Positions 41,442 to 49,732 of a stretch of 64,000 bases of DNA are shown in pieces. Source of the DNA: CALDOK01 sp964481655 (lineage in GTDB: Bacteria > Myxococcota_A > UBA796 > JAFGLY01); contig CAYZVO010000002.1 in assembly GCA_964481655.1 (NCBI GenBank), positions 1 through 64,000 of the forward strand, in the 5' to 3' direction. How positions within the stretch are numbered: position 1 is the first letter of the stretch; the number at the start of each line of letters is the position of its first letter. The position numbers and the translations under genes were made by a program. Under the pieces are notes generated by a model. It made no database searches and was not told the origin of the DNA. It saw nothing but the letters and a program-made list of their open reading frames with translations.

Positions 41442-42836
41442 TTGATCGCCTCCACGATCCTCGCCGCCCTGATCGCGCCCGCGGTCGGGGCGGCCGACGT
41501 CGACGTGGGCGGTCACGTGGGCAGCCACCTGCGGCTGGGGCTGCAGGACTGCGGTGATGGGCCCTGGGACTGCCCGCTGCTCGACTACGGCGACACGGCG
41601 GTGGTGGGTGGTTGGGCCCGGGCGAAGCTGAACCCGCGGGCCCACGCGGCCCTGGCGGTGGACCTGCGCCTGCACCACGCGGTGCAGGCCGAGATCATGG
41701 ACGAGACCACCGATCCCATGGCCGTGCTGGGGGCCTCCTGGCGGGTGCAGCGGGCGGTGGTGGACCTGCGCGAGGTGGGCCTGAAGGCCCTGGACCTCGA
41801 GCTCGGCGTCCAGAAGGTGCCCTGGGGCACCGCCGATGGGCTCCACGTCGTGGACCGCGTCAACCCCTGGGATCTCGAGAACCCCCTGGCGCTGGACGCC
41901 CGCCTGCCCGTACCGGTCGCTCGCGCGCTGTTGCACCGTGGGCCGGTGCAGCTCGAGGGAGTCTGGGTGCCCATCGCCTGGCCCGCGGTGCTGCCGCGAC
42001 AAGGCGTGGAGCTGCTTCCCGGCGCCGAGGACATGGTGGGCGAAGGCTCCGACTTCGGCGACACCTTCGATGGGGTCTCGGTCAACGAGATCGAGGCCCG
42101 CGTGGAGCCCCCGGATCGGACCCTCGACAACATGGGCGGGGGTGCCCGCCTCAGCTGGGCCGCGGCCCGGGGCGACCTCGCCGCCAGCTACTGGCACGGC
42201 CGCGACAGCCTGCCCCAGGCCGACGGGGAGATGATCCTCACCGGCTTCCAGACCTCCGACTCCCGGGTCGATGTGGCCGTGCCCCTGCGCTACCCCGTGG
42301 TGGACGTGGTGGGCCTCGAGGCCCGCGGCGAGCTGTTCGCGGACATCGGCGGCTGGGTCGAGGCGGCGGTGGTCTTCCCGGAGCGGACCGTGGCCAAGGC
42401 CAGCCAGACCCAGCTCGAGGCCCTCGAGCGCCTGGGCACCATCGACGAGGTGCCCGACCCCGTCCCGAACGTCGTCACCCAGGATGGCGAGCCCTACCCC
42501 ACCTGGGTGCTGGGCATCGACCGCGGCTTCGGCCGGGTCTACCTCAACCTGCAGTGGCTGCACGGCTTCCCCACCGAGCGGCAGCGTGAGGATCTGCAGG
42601 ACTACGCCAGCGTCGCGGCGCGCGTCACCCTCGCCGACACCGTGATCCTGTCCCTGCGGGCCCTGGGCGATGTCCGCGGGGCCGGCGTGCTGGGCGTGGC
42701 GGATCTCGAGCTTCTGCACGCGGACGCCGCCAGCATCGTCATCGGGGGCGCCTGGGTCCAGGCGGTGGAGGGCAGCTCCCTGTACAGCTTCCGGGGGGCG
42801 AGCCAGGCCCACGGCGGGGTGACGCTGGAGTTCTGA
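41442..42836 (+). CDS. Outer-membrane beta-barrel protein (DUF1302-like)
   Basis: A 464-aa protein starting at TTG, with a signal peptide (VGA/A near residue 17). A barrel-like body follows, with alternating hydrophobic strands and Gly/aromatic turns. The segment LGVQKVPWGTADGLHVVDRVNPWDLENPL matches the DUF1302 pattern (GRQxxxWGxADGxxxLDxVNPxDL). DUF1302 proteins accompany RND lipid or hydrophobe exporters and LolA-like carriers. It closes the plus-strand arm of the locus, so it is a candidate outer-membrane exit channel. No ATG is available in frame, and the TTG (41442) is therefore tentative. Confidence 0.7.
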   Translation: MIASTILAALIAPAVGAADVDVGGHVGSHLRLGLQDCGDGPWDCPLLDYGDTAVVGGWARAKLNPRAHAALAVDLRLHHAVQAEIMDETTDPMAVLGASWRVQRAVVDLREVGLKALDLELGVQKVPWGTADGLHVVDRVNPWDLENPLALDARLPVPVARALLHRGPVQLEGVWVPIAWPAVLPRQGVELLPGAEDMVGEGSDFGDTFDGVSVNEIEARVEPPDRTLDNMGGGARLSWAAARGDLAASYWHGRDSLPQADGEMILTGFQTSDSRVDVAVPLRYPVVDVVGLEARGELFADIGGWVEAAVVFPERTVAKASQTQLEALERLGTIDEVPDPVPNVVTQDGEPYPTWVLGIDRGFGRVYLNLQWLHGFPTERQREDLQDYASVAARVTLADTVILSLRALGDVRGAGVLGVADLELLHADAASIVIGGAWVQAVEGSSLYSFRGASQAHGGVTLEF

Positions 42837-42895
42837 GTATCGGGGGCCACGAGGCGGCGTTGGCGATCGCGGGTTCGAGGCCGATAGAAGCCCGT

Positions 42896-44065
42896 GTGAG
42901 CCACGACCGCTTCTACGACGACCTGCCTCCCCGACGCTCCTTCCTGGAGGCGCTCGAGGACCGTGGGTTCCGGGCGGTGCCCGATAACTGGACGGTGTTC
43001 GTCGCCGACATCCGCGGCTCCCGTGAGGCCATGGCCGCGGGGCGCTACAAGGACGTCAACACCGTCGGTGTGGCGGTGATCGCGGCCGCGCGCAACGCGG
43101 TGCCCGGGCAGGAGCTGCCCTTCGTCTTCGGTGGTGATGGCGCCACGCTGCTGGCGCCGCCGTCGGCCTGCGAAGCGGTGGAACTCGCCCTGGACGCCGT
43201 GCGCACCCTCGCGCGGGAGCGCTTCGGGCTCGAGCTGCGGGTCGGCGCGGTGCTGGTCGCCGAGCTGTACGCCGACGGCCTGGCGGTCGAGGTGGCCAAG
43301 CACGAGCTGGCGGCCGGTCGCTGCGTCGCGGTGTTCCGCGGCGGCGGGGTGAGCGCCGCGGACGCCCGCGTGAAGCGGCACTACGACCGCTACGAGCTCC
43401 CCCGGGAAGAACGCGCGGAGCCCGACCTGTCAGGCCTGTCCTGCCGCTGGCAGCCGGTCCCGTCCGCGCAGGGTTGCATCCTGACGCTGCTGGTCCACGC
43501 GCGGGTGGATGACGCCACCGCCGTGTACCGCGGGTTCCTCGGCTGGCTGGATGACAGCCTGCCCGGCGGGCTCGCTGCCGCCAACCCCGTGGGGATCGAT
43601 GGCCTGGCCTACCGCGACCTCCGCACCAACCTGGCGGATGAGCGTCGCTACCACCTGCGCGGGTGGAGCGTGTCGTTTCTGTGGAGGGCGCTCGAGATGT
43701 TCATCGCGGGCCTGATCTTCCGTTGGCGGATCCCGACCCCCTTCGTCGCGACCGCCCGCTACGAGGCCGCCATCGCCGGCCACTCCGACTATCGCAAGCT
43801 CGACGACATCCTGCGCATGGTGATCGACTGCAGCCCCGATCAGGCCGAGGCCATCCAGAGCTGGCTCGATCGCGGGGTGGAGGCCGGGGCGTTGCACTAC
43901 GGGCTCCACCGGTCGGACGCGGCGTTGATGACCTGCCTGGTCGGCTCGACCCGGGACGGGGGCCACATCCACTTCATCGATGGCGGGGACGGTGGTTACG
44001 CGGTGGCCGCGACGGCCCTGGGGCAGCAGCGCGACGCGGCGCGGACGCCCACCCCGGGGGGCTGA
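42896..44065 (+). CDS. DUF3095 protein with a nucleotidyl-cyclase-like fold
   Basis: A 389-aa protein. The N-terminus NWTVFVADIRGSREAMAAGRYKDVN and a FVFGGDGAT motif match DUF3095, which has a class III cyclase-like core (the GGDG loop sits where the cyclase GGD loop is found). The C-terminal region LDDILRMVIDCSPDQAEAIQ and SDAALMTCLVGS is conserved in the family. Whether it makes a cyclic nucleotide is unknown. GTG 42896 is chosen; an upstream in-frame TTG (42860) would add 12 residues. A terminator follows 42 nt after the stop. Confidence 0.75.
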   Translation: MSHDRFYDDLPPRRSFLEALEDRGFRAVPDNWTVFVADIRGSREAMAAGRYKDVNTVGVAVIAAARNAVPGQELPFVFGGDGATLLAPPSACEAVELALDAVRTLARERFGLELRVGAVLVAELYADGLAVEVAKHELAAGRCVAVFRGGGVSAADARVKRHYDRYELPREERAEPDLSGLSCRWQPVPSAQGCILTLLVHARVDDATAVYRGFLGWLDDSLPGGLAAANPVGIDGLAYRDLRTNLADERRYHLRGWSVSFLWRALEMFIAGLIFRWRIPTPFVATARYEAAIAGHSDYRKLDDILRMVIDCSPDQAEAIQSWLDRGVEAGALHYGLHRSDAALMTCLVGSTRDGGHIHFIDGGDGGYAVAATALGQQRDAARTPTPGG

Positions 44066-44106
44066 ACCGGCGCCCTGGGGCGACGCGATGTCAGCCCTTG
44101 GACAAG

Positions 44107-44129
44107 CCCTGATCCGCCTCAGGGGTTTT
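44107..44129 (+). terminator. Intrinsic terminator after the DUF3095 gene
   Basis: CCCTGA (44107-44112) pairs with TCAGGG (44119-44124) across a 6-nt loop, followed by G and TTTT, with further T residues to 44134. It lies 42 nt after the stop and upstream of the next promoter-like sequence. It is the only classical stem plus T-run seen in the window. Confidence 0.7.
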
Positions 44130-44132
44130 CCT

Positions 44133-44162
44133 TTGACGTTCGGGGCATTGACCGGGTACAAG
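44133..44162 (+). promoter_or_regulatory. Sigma-70-like promoter candidate
   Basis: TTGACG (44133-44138) and TACAAG (44157-44162) are separated by 18 bp, just after the terminator. The match is 5/6 at -35 and 4/6 at -10. Transcription would begin near 44169, leaving a short leader with an AAGGAGG ribosome site at 44171-44177 before ATG 44182. Confidence 0.4.
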
Positions 44163-44181
44163 CGGCGCGCAAGGAGGTCCG

Positions 44182-44883
44182 ATGCTCGCTCTCCCGATGG
44201 TGTTGCTGGTTGGCTGCGGAACGATGGGCCTCTCTTTCCTCACAGGGGGCAAGGACAAGGAGGTCGAGGACAGCTCGGTCTTCGACACCGGCCCCGAGCA
44301 GCTCCCGCCCGTGGACGCCAACGTGGAGGGTCGCACCTGGAAGGCCGATCTGATGGAGGCCACCATCACCGAGCCCGAGGCCCTGGGTGGCTTCCTGGCC
44401 TTGATGGACTCCACCGAGGTGCTCTTCCACGTCGAGGCCGAGTACGACGACAAGCTCGACCTGGTCTTCGCCTTGACCGACGCCGACGGCAAGCAGGACG
44501 TCTGCCAGCCGATCTTCGACTTCTCCGGCGCCGACTTCTCGGGCAACCCCTGGGTCTTCGTGGACAAGACCGACCTCGACCTGCGCATCAACGGTGTCGA
44601 TGTCGAGCTGATGGACGCCCAGCTGGAGCTGCGCATCCAGACCTACGGCCAGGGCTTCCAGGAGGGCTGGTTGGTCACCGAGATCGACGGCCGGGAGCTG
44701 GACGAGGCCCTGGGCGATCGCATCGACTCCACCGTCTGCGATCTGCTCGACGCCATGGGCACCGAGTGCCACGCCTGCGGTGACGGCGACGAGAGCTGCT
44801 TCTACGTGCGCATCGAGGACCTCGAGGGCTCCGACTACGGCGGCGCCTTCGACGCCGAGGTGGACCCCACCGACTGCGGCTGA
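44182..44883 (+). CDS. Lipoprotein of unknown function
   Basis: A 233-aa lipoprotein (LLVGC, Cys near residue 12), with AAGGAGG 5 nt before ATG 44182. A Lys/Glu/Asp-rich linker leads into an acidic beta-sandwich-like body (VDANVEGRTWKADLMEATIT, DKTDLDLRINGVDVELMD). A C-terminal cysteine-rich segment has CDLLDAMGTECHACGDGDE and a final Cys, likely disulphide-bonded or metal-binding. The composition is similar to other lipoproteins in this window. No known domain was recognised. It is convergent with the Cys-hydrolase-like gene. Confidence 0.6.
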   Translation: MLALPMVLLVGCGTMGLSFLTGGKDKEVEDSSVFDTGPEQLPPVDANVEGRTWKADLMEATITEPEALGGFLALMDSTEVLFHVEAEYDDKLDLVFALTDADGKQDVCQPIFDFSGADFSGNPWVFVDKTDLDLRINGVDVELMDAQLELRIQTYGQGFQEGWLVTEIDGRELDEALGDRIDSTVCDLLDAMGTECHACGDGDESCFYVRIEDLEGSDYGGAFDAEVDPTDCG

Positions 44884-44889
44884 TCCCCG

Positions 44890-45849
44890 CTAGGGCGCGG
44901 TTTCGCCGTCGGCCTCGCTGTCGAGCTCCGGATCGAGGCTGGTCCCGTCATCGGGATCGGCCGTGTTCGCGTCGTCCGCCGTGATCTCTTCGCTGGCTTC
45001 GGCCTCCTGGGCCGCGGCGAGCTCATCGGCGCTGGGCCAGGTGCCGGACGGGTAGACGATCGCGCCGCTCAGCCAGTCGAACTCGGACAGCGGAGTGCTG
45101 GTGATGACGTCGCGGCTCGACGCGCTGGCCAGCCAATGGACCTCGTAGACCTGTCCGTTGACCAACACCGCCATGTGCTTGCCACCGCGGGCGGCGAGGA
45201 TGGCGAAGGGGAGCTGCTCCAGGGCCTCGATGCCGGTGGTGTCCTGCTCGGTGTCGCTGTTCCACGACGGGCGGTAGTTGAGCACCGCGTGCTCGGGGTC
45301 GACGTCGATCCCGTAGTAGCTGCCCTTGGACGCGAGGTATGCGGAGTAGGGGTGCTCGTCGTCGGCGTCGGACGGGTGGGCCACGTCCGGGTTCCAGTAG
45401 GCACCATCCCAGGCGAAGCGCTCCTGCATCAGCTGCATCAGGTCGATGCCCTTGAGGGCACCGCCGCCGTTCGCGGCCGCGTCGCTGATGAGGTCCCGGA
45501 TCTCGTCTCCCAGGTCCGCGGCGTCGAACGCCGCCTTCAGCACCGTCACCAGATAGGTCGTGCAGTCGTGGGCCTCGATCTCGGACCAGGAATCCAGGGG
45601 AGAGCGGTAGGCGCCGTAGTACAGGCCCAGCCCGGTGGCGTCGATGGCCGCATCGTGCGCTTCGTCCATGCGCTTGGCGGCCTCGGCCGCGGCGTGGCCG
45701 ATGAAGGCCTGCAGGCCGTCGCTGAACGAGTCGATGGCCTCACGCAGGTCCATCACGCACTCGGGCACGCCGGTGCACAGGTCCTGGGCCTGGGCACTGA
45801 GCACGCCGAAGCTGGAGACGAGCGCGAGAATCAAAGTGCGCTTCTTCAT
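44890..45849 (-). CDS. Exported protein with NlpC/P60-like Cys-His motifs
   Basis: A 319-aa secreted protein (signal peptide with AQA/Q near residue 22). The segment EAHDCTTYLVTVLKAAF resembles the cysteine start of a papain-like/NlpC fold. A later GGKHMAVLVNGQVYEVHWLA resembles the His strand, giving a possible Cys-His pair. A third polar catalytic residue is not clear. An Asp/Glu-rich tail of about 40 residues ends the protein. A cell-wall amidase or transglutaminase-like activity is possible but not proven. Its start ATG is preceded by a ribosome site that can be masked by a hairpin. Confidence 0.55.
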   Translation of the reverse strand: MKKRTLILALVSSFGVLSAQAQDLCTGVPECVMDLREAIDSFSDGLQAFIGHAAAEAAKRMDEAHDAAIDATGLGLYYGAYRSPLDSWSEIEAHDCTTYLVTVLKAAFDAADLGDEIRDLISDAAANGGGALKGIDLMQLMQERFAWDGAYWNPDVAHPSDADDEHPYSAYLASKGSYYGIDVDPEHAVLNYRPSWNSDTEQDTTGIEALEQLPFAILAARGGKHMAVLVNGQVYEVHWLASASSRDVITSTPLSEFDWLSGAIVYPSGTWPSADELAAAQEAEASEEITADDANTADPDDGTSLDPELDSEADGETAP

Positions 45850-45853
45850 AATT

Positions 45854-45871
45854 CTCCTAATACCCTAGGAG
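45854..45871 (-). promoter_or_regulatory. Hairpin sequestering the Shine-Dalgarno of the exported Cys-hydrolase-like gene
   Basis: On the minus strand, CTCCTA and TAGGAG form a 6-bp stem with a 6-nt loop. The 3' arm TAGGAG is the ribosome-binding site, 4 nt before the ATG at 45849. Pairing would block ribosome access. A thermometer-like or factor-dependent switch is possible, though the short stem may simply be weak. Confidence 0.5.
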
Positions 45872-45918
45872 TCGAGCCCGTGATAGCACGCAGGAAGTCG
45901 ATTGTCCTGGAAGATCGT

Positions 45919-46437
45919 ATGAACATGCTGCTGATCGCTCTCGCGCTGCCCGTCGTCGCCCAGACCGCGGAGCAGGCTCCCCTCCAGCGGGTCCTCGAGG
46001 TCGAGGCCGGTGGCGTCACCGCGGTGTTCCAGGGTGAACCCGTCCCCCCGGGGATCGAACCCACTTTGGGAATCCGACGCCTGGTGTTCCGCTTCGCCGA
46101 CGGCAGCGAGTTCCCCTTCGCTCCCCGCGGCACCCTGTACTTCAGCGACTGGTTCACCGACATCTTCAGCCCGGACGGCCGCTTCGTGCTGCTGCCCCAG
46201 GACCACTACGGCCCCTTCCACGTCGTCGAGGTCACGGCCCTGGACGCCTACCTGGGCGGCGGCCCCCCCTTCGCGGTGGTCGGCCAGAATCCCGGTGTGG
46301 ATGCGGGCGCCTGGGTCCACGCCGATGCCCGCTGGGTGGGCGACACCACCGTGGTCTACGAGGCCGGCCTCGAGGACCTGCGCTCCTTCACCTTCGAGCT
46401 GCCGGTGGAGCAGAGCGCGGAGGGCGCTGGCGGTTAG
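45919..46437 (+). CDS. Exported protein of unknown function
   Basis: A 172-aa protein with an N-terminal signal peptide (VVA/Q near residue 14). The body is a single beta-rich domain with repeated Phe/Tyr and Asp, e.g. FRFADGSEFPFAPRGTLYFS, DWFTDIFSPDGRFVLLPQDH and a PFHVVEVTALDAYLG strand. The DGRFVLLP segment looks like one blade of a beta-propeller, but the protein is too short for a full propeller. GGAAG about 6 nt before ATG 45919 marks the start. It is convergent with the Ppx/GppA-like gene, overlapping 4 nt. Confidence 0.6.
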   Translation: MNMLLIALALPVVAQTAEQAPLQRVLEVEAGGVTAVFQGEPVPPGIEPTLGIRRLVFRFADGSEFPFAPRGTLYFSDWFTDIFSPDGRFVLLPQDHYGPFHVVEVTALDAYLGGGPPFAVVGQNPGVDAGAWVHADARWVGDTTVVYEAGLEDLRSFTFELPVEQSAEGAGG

Positions 46438-47342
46438 CCCCCGAAGCGGTCCAGCAGCAGCCCGTGGCGCAGGCCGCGATCGCAGACCGTGAGGCTGGAG
46501 GCGTCCAGGGTGTGGAGGACCGCCCGGGCGATGGCGATCCCGGCCAGGATGGTGTCGGCGCGCTTGGCTGGGATGCCGGGCAGGCCGCGCCGCGTCGCCA
46601 TGGGGACCGCCGCAAGGGAGGCGAGCAGCGCGGCGAGGGTCGGGCGGTCCAGCACGGTGCCGTGCACCAGGTCGGGGTCGTAGCGCTCCAGCCCGTGGTG
46701 GTGGGCGGCGAGGCTGCAGAGGGTGCCGCCGAGGGCGATCACGCCGCCCGATGCGTCCAGGCCGGGGGTGCGCAGGGCCCCCTGGAGGTGGTCCTCGAGG
46801 CGGCTCAGCTCGGCGGGGAGTGGAGGGTCGCTCGCCAGGAAGCCAGCCGTGGGCCCGATGGTCCCCACGGGCAGGCTGGTGCGGCTCGCGATGGCGTCGC
46901 CCCGGCCCTGGATGAGCTCGGTGGAGCCGCCGCCCACGTCGAAGACCACGAACGGCGCGTCGCTCCGCGGCAGCGCGGCGCGGGCCGCGAGGAAGGAGAG
47001 TCGGGCCTCCTCGTCGCCGGGGATGACCTCGATCTGGAGGCCCAGCTCGGCGCGCGCCCGGTCCAGGATGGTCTGGGCGTTGCGGGCCTGGCGCAGGGCC
47101 ATGGTGCCCACGGCGGCGATGGCCTCGGCCCGATGCGCCCGCGCCACGGCCAGCAGCTCACCGAGGGCCTCGAGGGTCCGGTCCATGGCGGCGGGGGCGA
47201 GGACACCGCGGTCTGTCAGGCCGTCGCCCAGGCGGGTGATGATGGCGCGGTCCGCCAGCGCTGTGAAGCCGCCGTCGGGGGCCCGCTCTGCCACGTGCAC
47301 CAGCACCGAGCCCGAGCCCACGTCGATGGTGGCGACGCGCAT
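46434..47342 (-). CDS. Exopolyphosphatase/guanosine pentaphosphatase (Ppx/GppA family)
   Basis: A 302-aa protein with the ASKHA actin-like ATPase fold of Ppx/GppA. The phosphate-1 motif is TIDVGSGSVLVHV (residue 5), ALRQARNAQTILD is the conserved adenosine-side helix, and phosphate-2 is FDVGGGSTELI. A LPVGTIGPT segment, GGTLCSLAAHH and a C-terminal CDRGLRHGLLLD follow. It matches the catalytic domains only (Ppx is about 500 aa); the usual C-terminal HD domain is absent. Polyphosphate or pppGpp hydrolysis is expected. It overlaps the FGE-like lipoprotein gene by 1 nt (TGATG). Confidence 0.85.
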   Translation of the reverse strand: MRVATIDVGSGSVLVHVAERAPDGGFTALADRAIITRLGDGLTDRGVLAPAAMDRTLEALGELLAVARAHRAEAIAAVGTMALRQARNAQTILDRARAELGLQIEVIPGDEEARLSFLAARAALPRSDAPFVVFDVGGGSTELIQGRGDAIASRTSLPVGTIGPTAGFLASDPPLPAELSRLEDHLQGALRTPGLDASGGVIALGGTLCSLAAHHHGLERYDPDLVHGTVLDRPTLAALLASLAAVPMATRRGLPGIPAKRADTILAGIAIARAVLHTLDASSLTVCDRGLRHGLLLDRFGG

Positions 47343-48157
47343 CAGTCCAGATCCGCGCAGCAGCGGAAGCCGGTGCTGTAGTCGTGGTAGCTGCGGGCGT
47401 GGGCGGTGGTCACGTACAGGCAGCCCGATCCATTGATGGCGGCGTCGGCGTAGAAGCCGCCGCGGAAGGTGCCGTCGGCGTCGTTCACCCACTCGTGCAG
47501 GTTGCCGTGCAGGTCGAAGACCCCCCAGGCGCTCTCGCAGGCCTCGAAGAAGCCCCCGGTGCTGACGGTGCCGGCCTGCTGGTTGATGCCCGGGTCGTTC
47601 ATGTGCTCGCTGTCCCAGATGCCGTGGGAGGTGCCGAAGTAGTCCACCAGGGGGTGGGAGCCGGCGTAGTCGTCGTTGCAGGCGCCGTCGATGTGGCTGT
47701 CGCCGTAGGGGTAGCTGTGGCCCTGGGGCCCCTGGCATGCGGCCAGCCACTCGTCGCTGGTGCACAGGCGCTTGCCGGCGCGGTGGCAGGCGGTGTCGGC
47801 CTGATCGCCGCTGATGTAGCCCTGGGGTACGGCGCCGGAGCGCACCGCGGCGCGGACGTCCTCGTCGCTGTCCAGCTGCTCATAGGGCGAACGGGCGACC
47901 CAGGAGCCCGCGCTGTGCTCCTCGAGGAACGCCTCGTAGCGGTCGATGCAGAACCTGCTCTGCACGGGAGCCATCCCGGTCGGGCAGGGCCCGGGGTCGG
48001 TGTCGGCGTCGCTGTCGGCGTCGGCGTCCGTGTCGGCGTCGGCGTCGGTGTCCGCGTCCGAGTCGCCCGGCCTGCCGCTGTCGTCCCGGCCCGGCCAGTC
48101 CGGATCGTGGCGCTCGGGGGCCTGGGTGCAGGCGATGAGCAGGAGCAAGGTGAGCAA
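47342..48157 (-). CDS. FGE/sulfatase-modifying-factor-like lipoprotein
   Basis: A 271-aa lipoprotein starting at TTG 48157, with AGGAGG directly upstream. The Cys of the lipobox (LLIAC) is at residue 10. An Asp-rich linker (about 25 residues of D/S/A/T repeats) precedes an FGE-sulfatase domain. Domain signs are FCIDRYE, KRLCTSDEWLAACQGPQG, WGVFDLHGNLHEWVND, GGFYADAAINGSGC and GFRCCADLD. The catalytic Cys pair of formylglycine-generating enzymes is not clearly conserved, so it may be a non-catalytic surface protein. It is translationally coupled to Ppx/GppA. Confidence 0.8.
   Translation of the reverse strand: MLTLLLLIACTQAPERHDPDWPGRDDSGRPGDSDADTDADADTDADADSDADTDPGPCPTGMAPVQSRFCIDRYEAFLEEHSAGSWVARSPYEQLDSDEDVRAAVRSGAVPQGYISGDQADTACHRAGKRLCTSDEWLAACQGPQGHSYPYGDSHIDGACNDDYAGSHPLVDYFGTSHGIWDSEHMNDPGINQQAGTVSTGGFFEACESAWGVFDLHGNLHEWVNDADGTFRGGFYADAAINGSGCLYVTTAHARSYHDYSTGFRCCADLD
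47996..48066. repeat. Hexamer repeats encoding an Asp-rich linker
   Basis: A run of GTCGGC/GTCGGT/GTCGCT/GTCCGT variants (reverse strand encoding D-A, D-T, D-S) makes the linker of the FGE-like lipoprotein. Its length can change by multiples of 6 nt without frameshift, so it may vary between strains. Confidence 0.75.
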
Positions 48158-48217
48158 CGGCGCCTCCTGTGAACAGTCCCCTATTCCACCGGTGCTCGCT
48201 GCGATAGAGGCGGCCCC

Positions 48218-48955
48218 ATGCGCGCCCTGCCCACCATCCTGCTCGCCGTCATCGCCCTGTCGGGCTGGGGCCTGGCTTCATGGTGGGCGGACAGCCCCAC
48301 GCTGCCTGGGCCGTGGGCCGTGGCGGCCGCGGGCTGGGTGCTGGCCCAGGAGGGGCCGCTGCTGGCCGACATCGGCGCCAGCCTCGGCCGCGTGGTCGTC
48401 GGGTTCACCGGCGCGGCGATCGCCGGGGTGCTGCTCGGCGCGGCCTCCGCCGCCATCGGGCGCTGGGGCCGGGCCCTGCGGCGCCTGCTCGAGCTGCTGC
48501 GGCCCATCCCCCCCATCGCGTGGGTGCCCCTGGCGATCCTGTGGTTCGGGCTGGGGGACCCCTCGGCTTGGTTCATCGTCTTCCTGGGGGCCTTCTTCCC
48601 CATCTACATCCAGGTCACCCTGGCCCTGGCCGACTGCCCGCCCCGCTACCTCGAGCTGGCCCGCAGCCTCGGTGCGCGCTCGGGGCTGGTGCTGTGGAAG
48701 GTGCGCCTGCCCGCGGCCATGCCCCAGGTGGTGGCCGGGCTGCGCACGGGCCTGGGCCTGGCCTGGACCAGCCTGATCGCCGCCGAGCTGGTGGGTGCCC
48801 AGAGCGGCCTGGGCTACCGCATCCAGATGCACCGCCTGGTGCTCGAGACCGAGGGCGTGATGGTGGGCATGCTCTGCATCGGCCTGCTGGGGGCCGCCAT
48901 GGCCCTGCTGGCCAGAGGGCTCGAGCGCTGGCTCGTGCCGTGGAGCGCGTCGTGA
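48218..48955 (+). CDS. ABC transporter permease (NitT/TauT family)
   Basis: A 245-aa inner-membrane permease with about six helices and the EAA-type loop (LELARSLGARSGLVLWKVRLP) at the end of helix 4. Family matches are LLELLRPIPPIAWVPLAILWF and MPQVVAGLRTGLGLAWTSLIAAE. These are characteristic of SsuC/TauC/NrtB-type permeases. The imported compound (sulfonate, nitrate, thiamine precursor or other) cannot be inferred. Its gene overlaps the ATPase gene by 4 nt, and the binding-protein gene follows. Confidence 0.9.
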   Translation: MRALPTILLAVIALSGWGLASWWADSPTLPGPWAVAAAGWVLAQEGPLLADIGASLGRVVVGFTGAAIAGVLLGAASAAIGRWGRALRRLLELLRPIPPIAWVPLAILWFGLGDPSAWFIVFLGAFFPIYIQVTLALADCPPRYLELARSLGARSGLVLWKVRLPAAMPQVVAGLRTGLGLAWTSLIAAELVGAQSGLGYRIQMHRLVLETEGVMVGMLCIGLLGAAMALLARGLERWLVPWSAS

Positions 48956-49704
48956 TCCGGGCCTCCCAGCTGGCCTACGCCTTCGGTGAACGGGCGGTGT
49001 TCGCCGGGGTGGAGCTGGCCGTCGAGGCCGGCGCGGTCTGCGCTGTGGTGGGCCCCTCCGGCTGCGGCAAGACCACCCTGTTGCGGGTGCTGGCCGGGCT
49101 GCTGGAGCCCAGCGTCGGCGAGCTGTCCATGCCCGCGGCGGACACCGCGCTGGATGGAAGCCCACGCCCGGCGGTGGGCATGGCCTTCCAGGACCCCCGC
49201 CTGCTGCCCTGGATGAGCCTGCGGGCCAACCTCGACTTCGCCCTCGAGGCAACCGGCTGTCCCCGCGCGCTGTGGGAGGCGCGCACCGCGCCGCTGCTGG
49301 AGCGCGTGGGCCTGGCCGAGGCCGTGGAGCTGATGCCCAGCGAGCTGTCCGGAGGCATGGCCCAGCGGGCGGCCCTGGTCCGGGCCCTGGCCATTCGGCC
49401 CCGGGTGCTGCTGCTGGACGAGCCCTTCTCGGCGGTGGACCCCCTCCTGCGCGAGGCCCTGCAGGACGATCTGCTCGACCTGCTGCGGGAGACCGGCACC
49501 ACCGCGGTGCTGGTGACCCACGACGTGGGCGAGGCCCTGTATCTGGCCGATCAGGTGCTGGTGCTGGCCTGCGACAACGGAGGGCCCGCGACGGTCAGGG
49601 AGCGAGTGACTGTGGAGCTGCCCCGACCGCGGACGCCGGCGCTGCGGCACGACCCGCGGCTGGTGGAGCTGTCGCTGCGGGTGCGGGGGGCGCTGGGGGC
49701 GTAG
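48952..49704 (+). CDS. ABC transporter ATP-binding protein (NitT/TauT family)
   Basis: A 250-aa ABC ATPase with Walker A VVGPSGCGKTTLL, Q-loop FQDPRLLPWMS, signature LSGGMAQR, Walker B LLLDEPFSAVDP and H-loop VTHDVGEAL. The Q-loop FQDxRLLPW is typical of nitrate/sulfonate/taurine transporters. GTG 48952 sits in a GTGA overlap with the permease stop; another GTG (48940) is possible. The C-terminal 40 residues are Arg/Leu-rich with no added domain. It powers import together with the permease and the lipoprotein. Confidence 0.9.
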   Translation: MIRASQLAYAFGERAVFAGVELAVEAGAVCAVVGPSGCGKTTLLRVLAGLLEPSVGELSMPAADTALDGSPRPAVGMAFQDPRLLPWMSLRANLDFALEATGCPRALWEARTAPLLERVGLAEAVELMPSELSGGMAQRAALVRALAIRPRVLLLDEPFSAVDPLLREALQDDLLDLLRETGTTAVLVTHDVGEALYLADQVLVLACDNGGPATVRERVTVELPRPRTPALRHDPRLVELSLRVRGALGA

Positions 49705-49732
49705 CGGGTGCACCGAGCGGCGAGCCAGCGCA

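Noticed and set aside
47996..48066. Possible CRISPR or tandem-repeat array
   Set aside because: The repeats are 6-nt coding units for an Asp linker, with no spacers and no cas genes.
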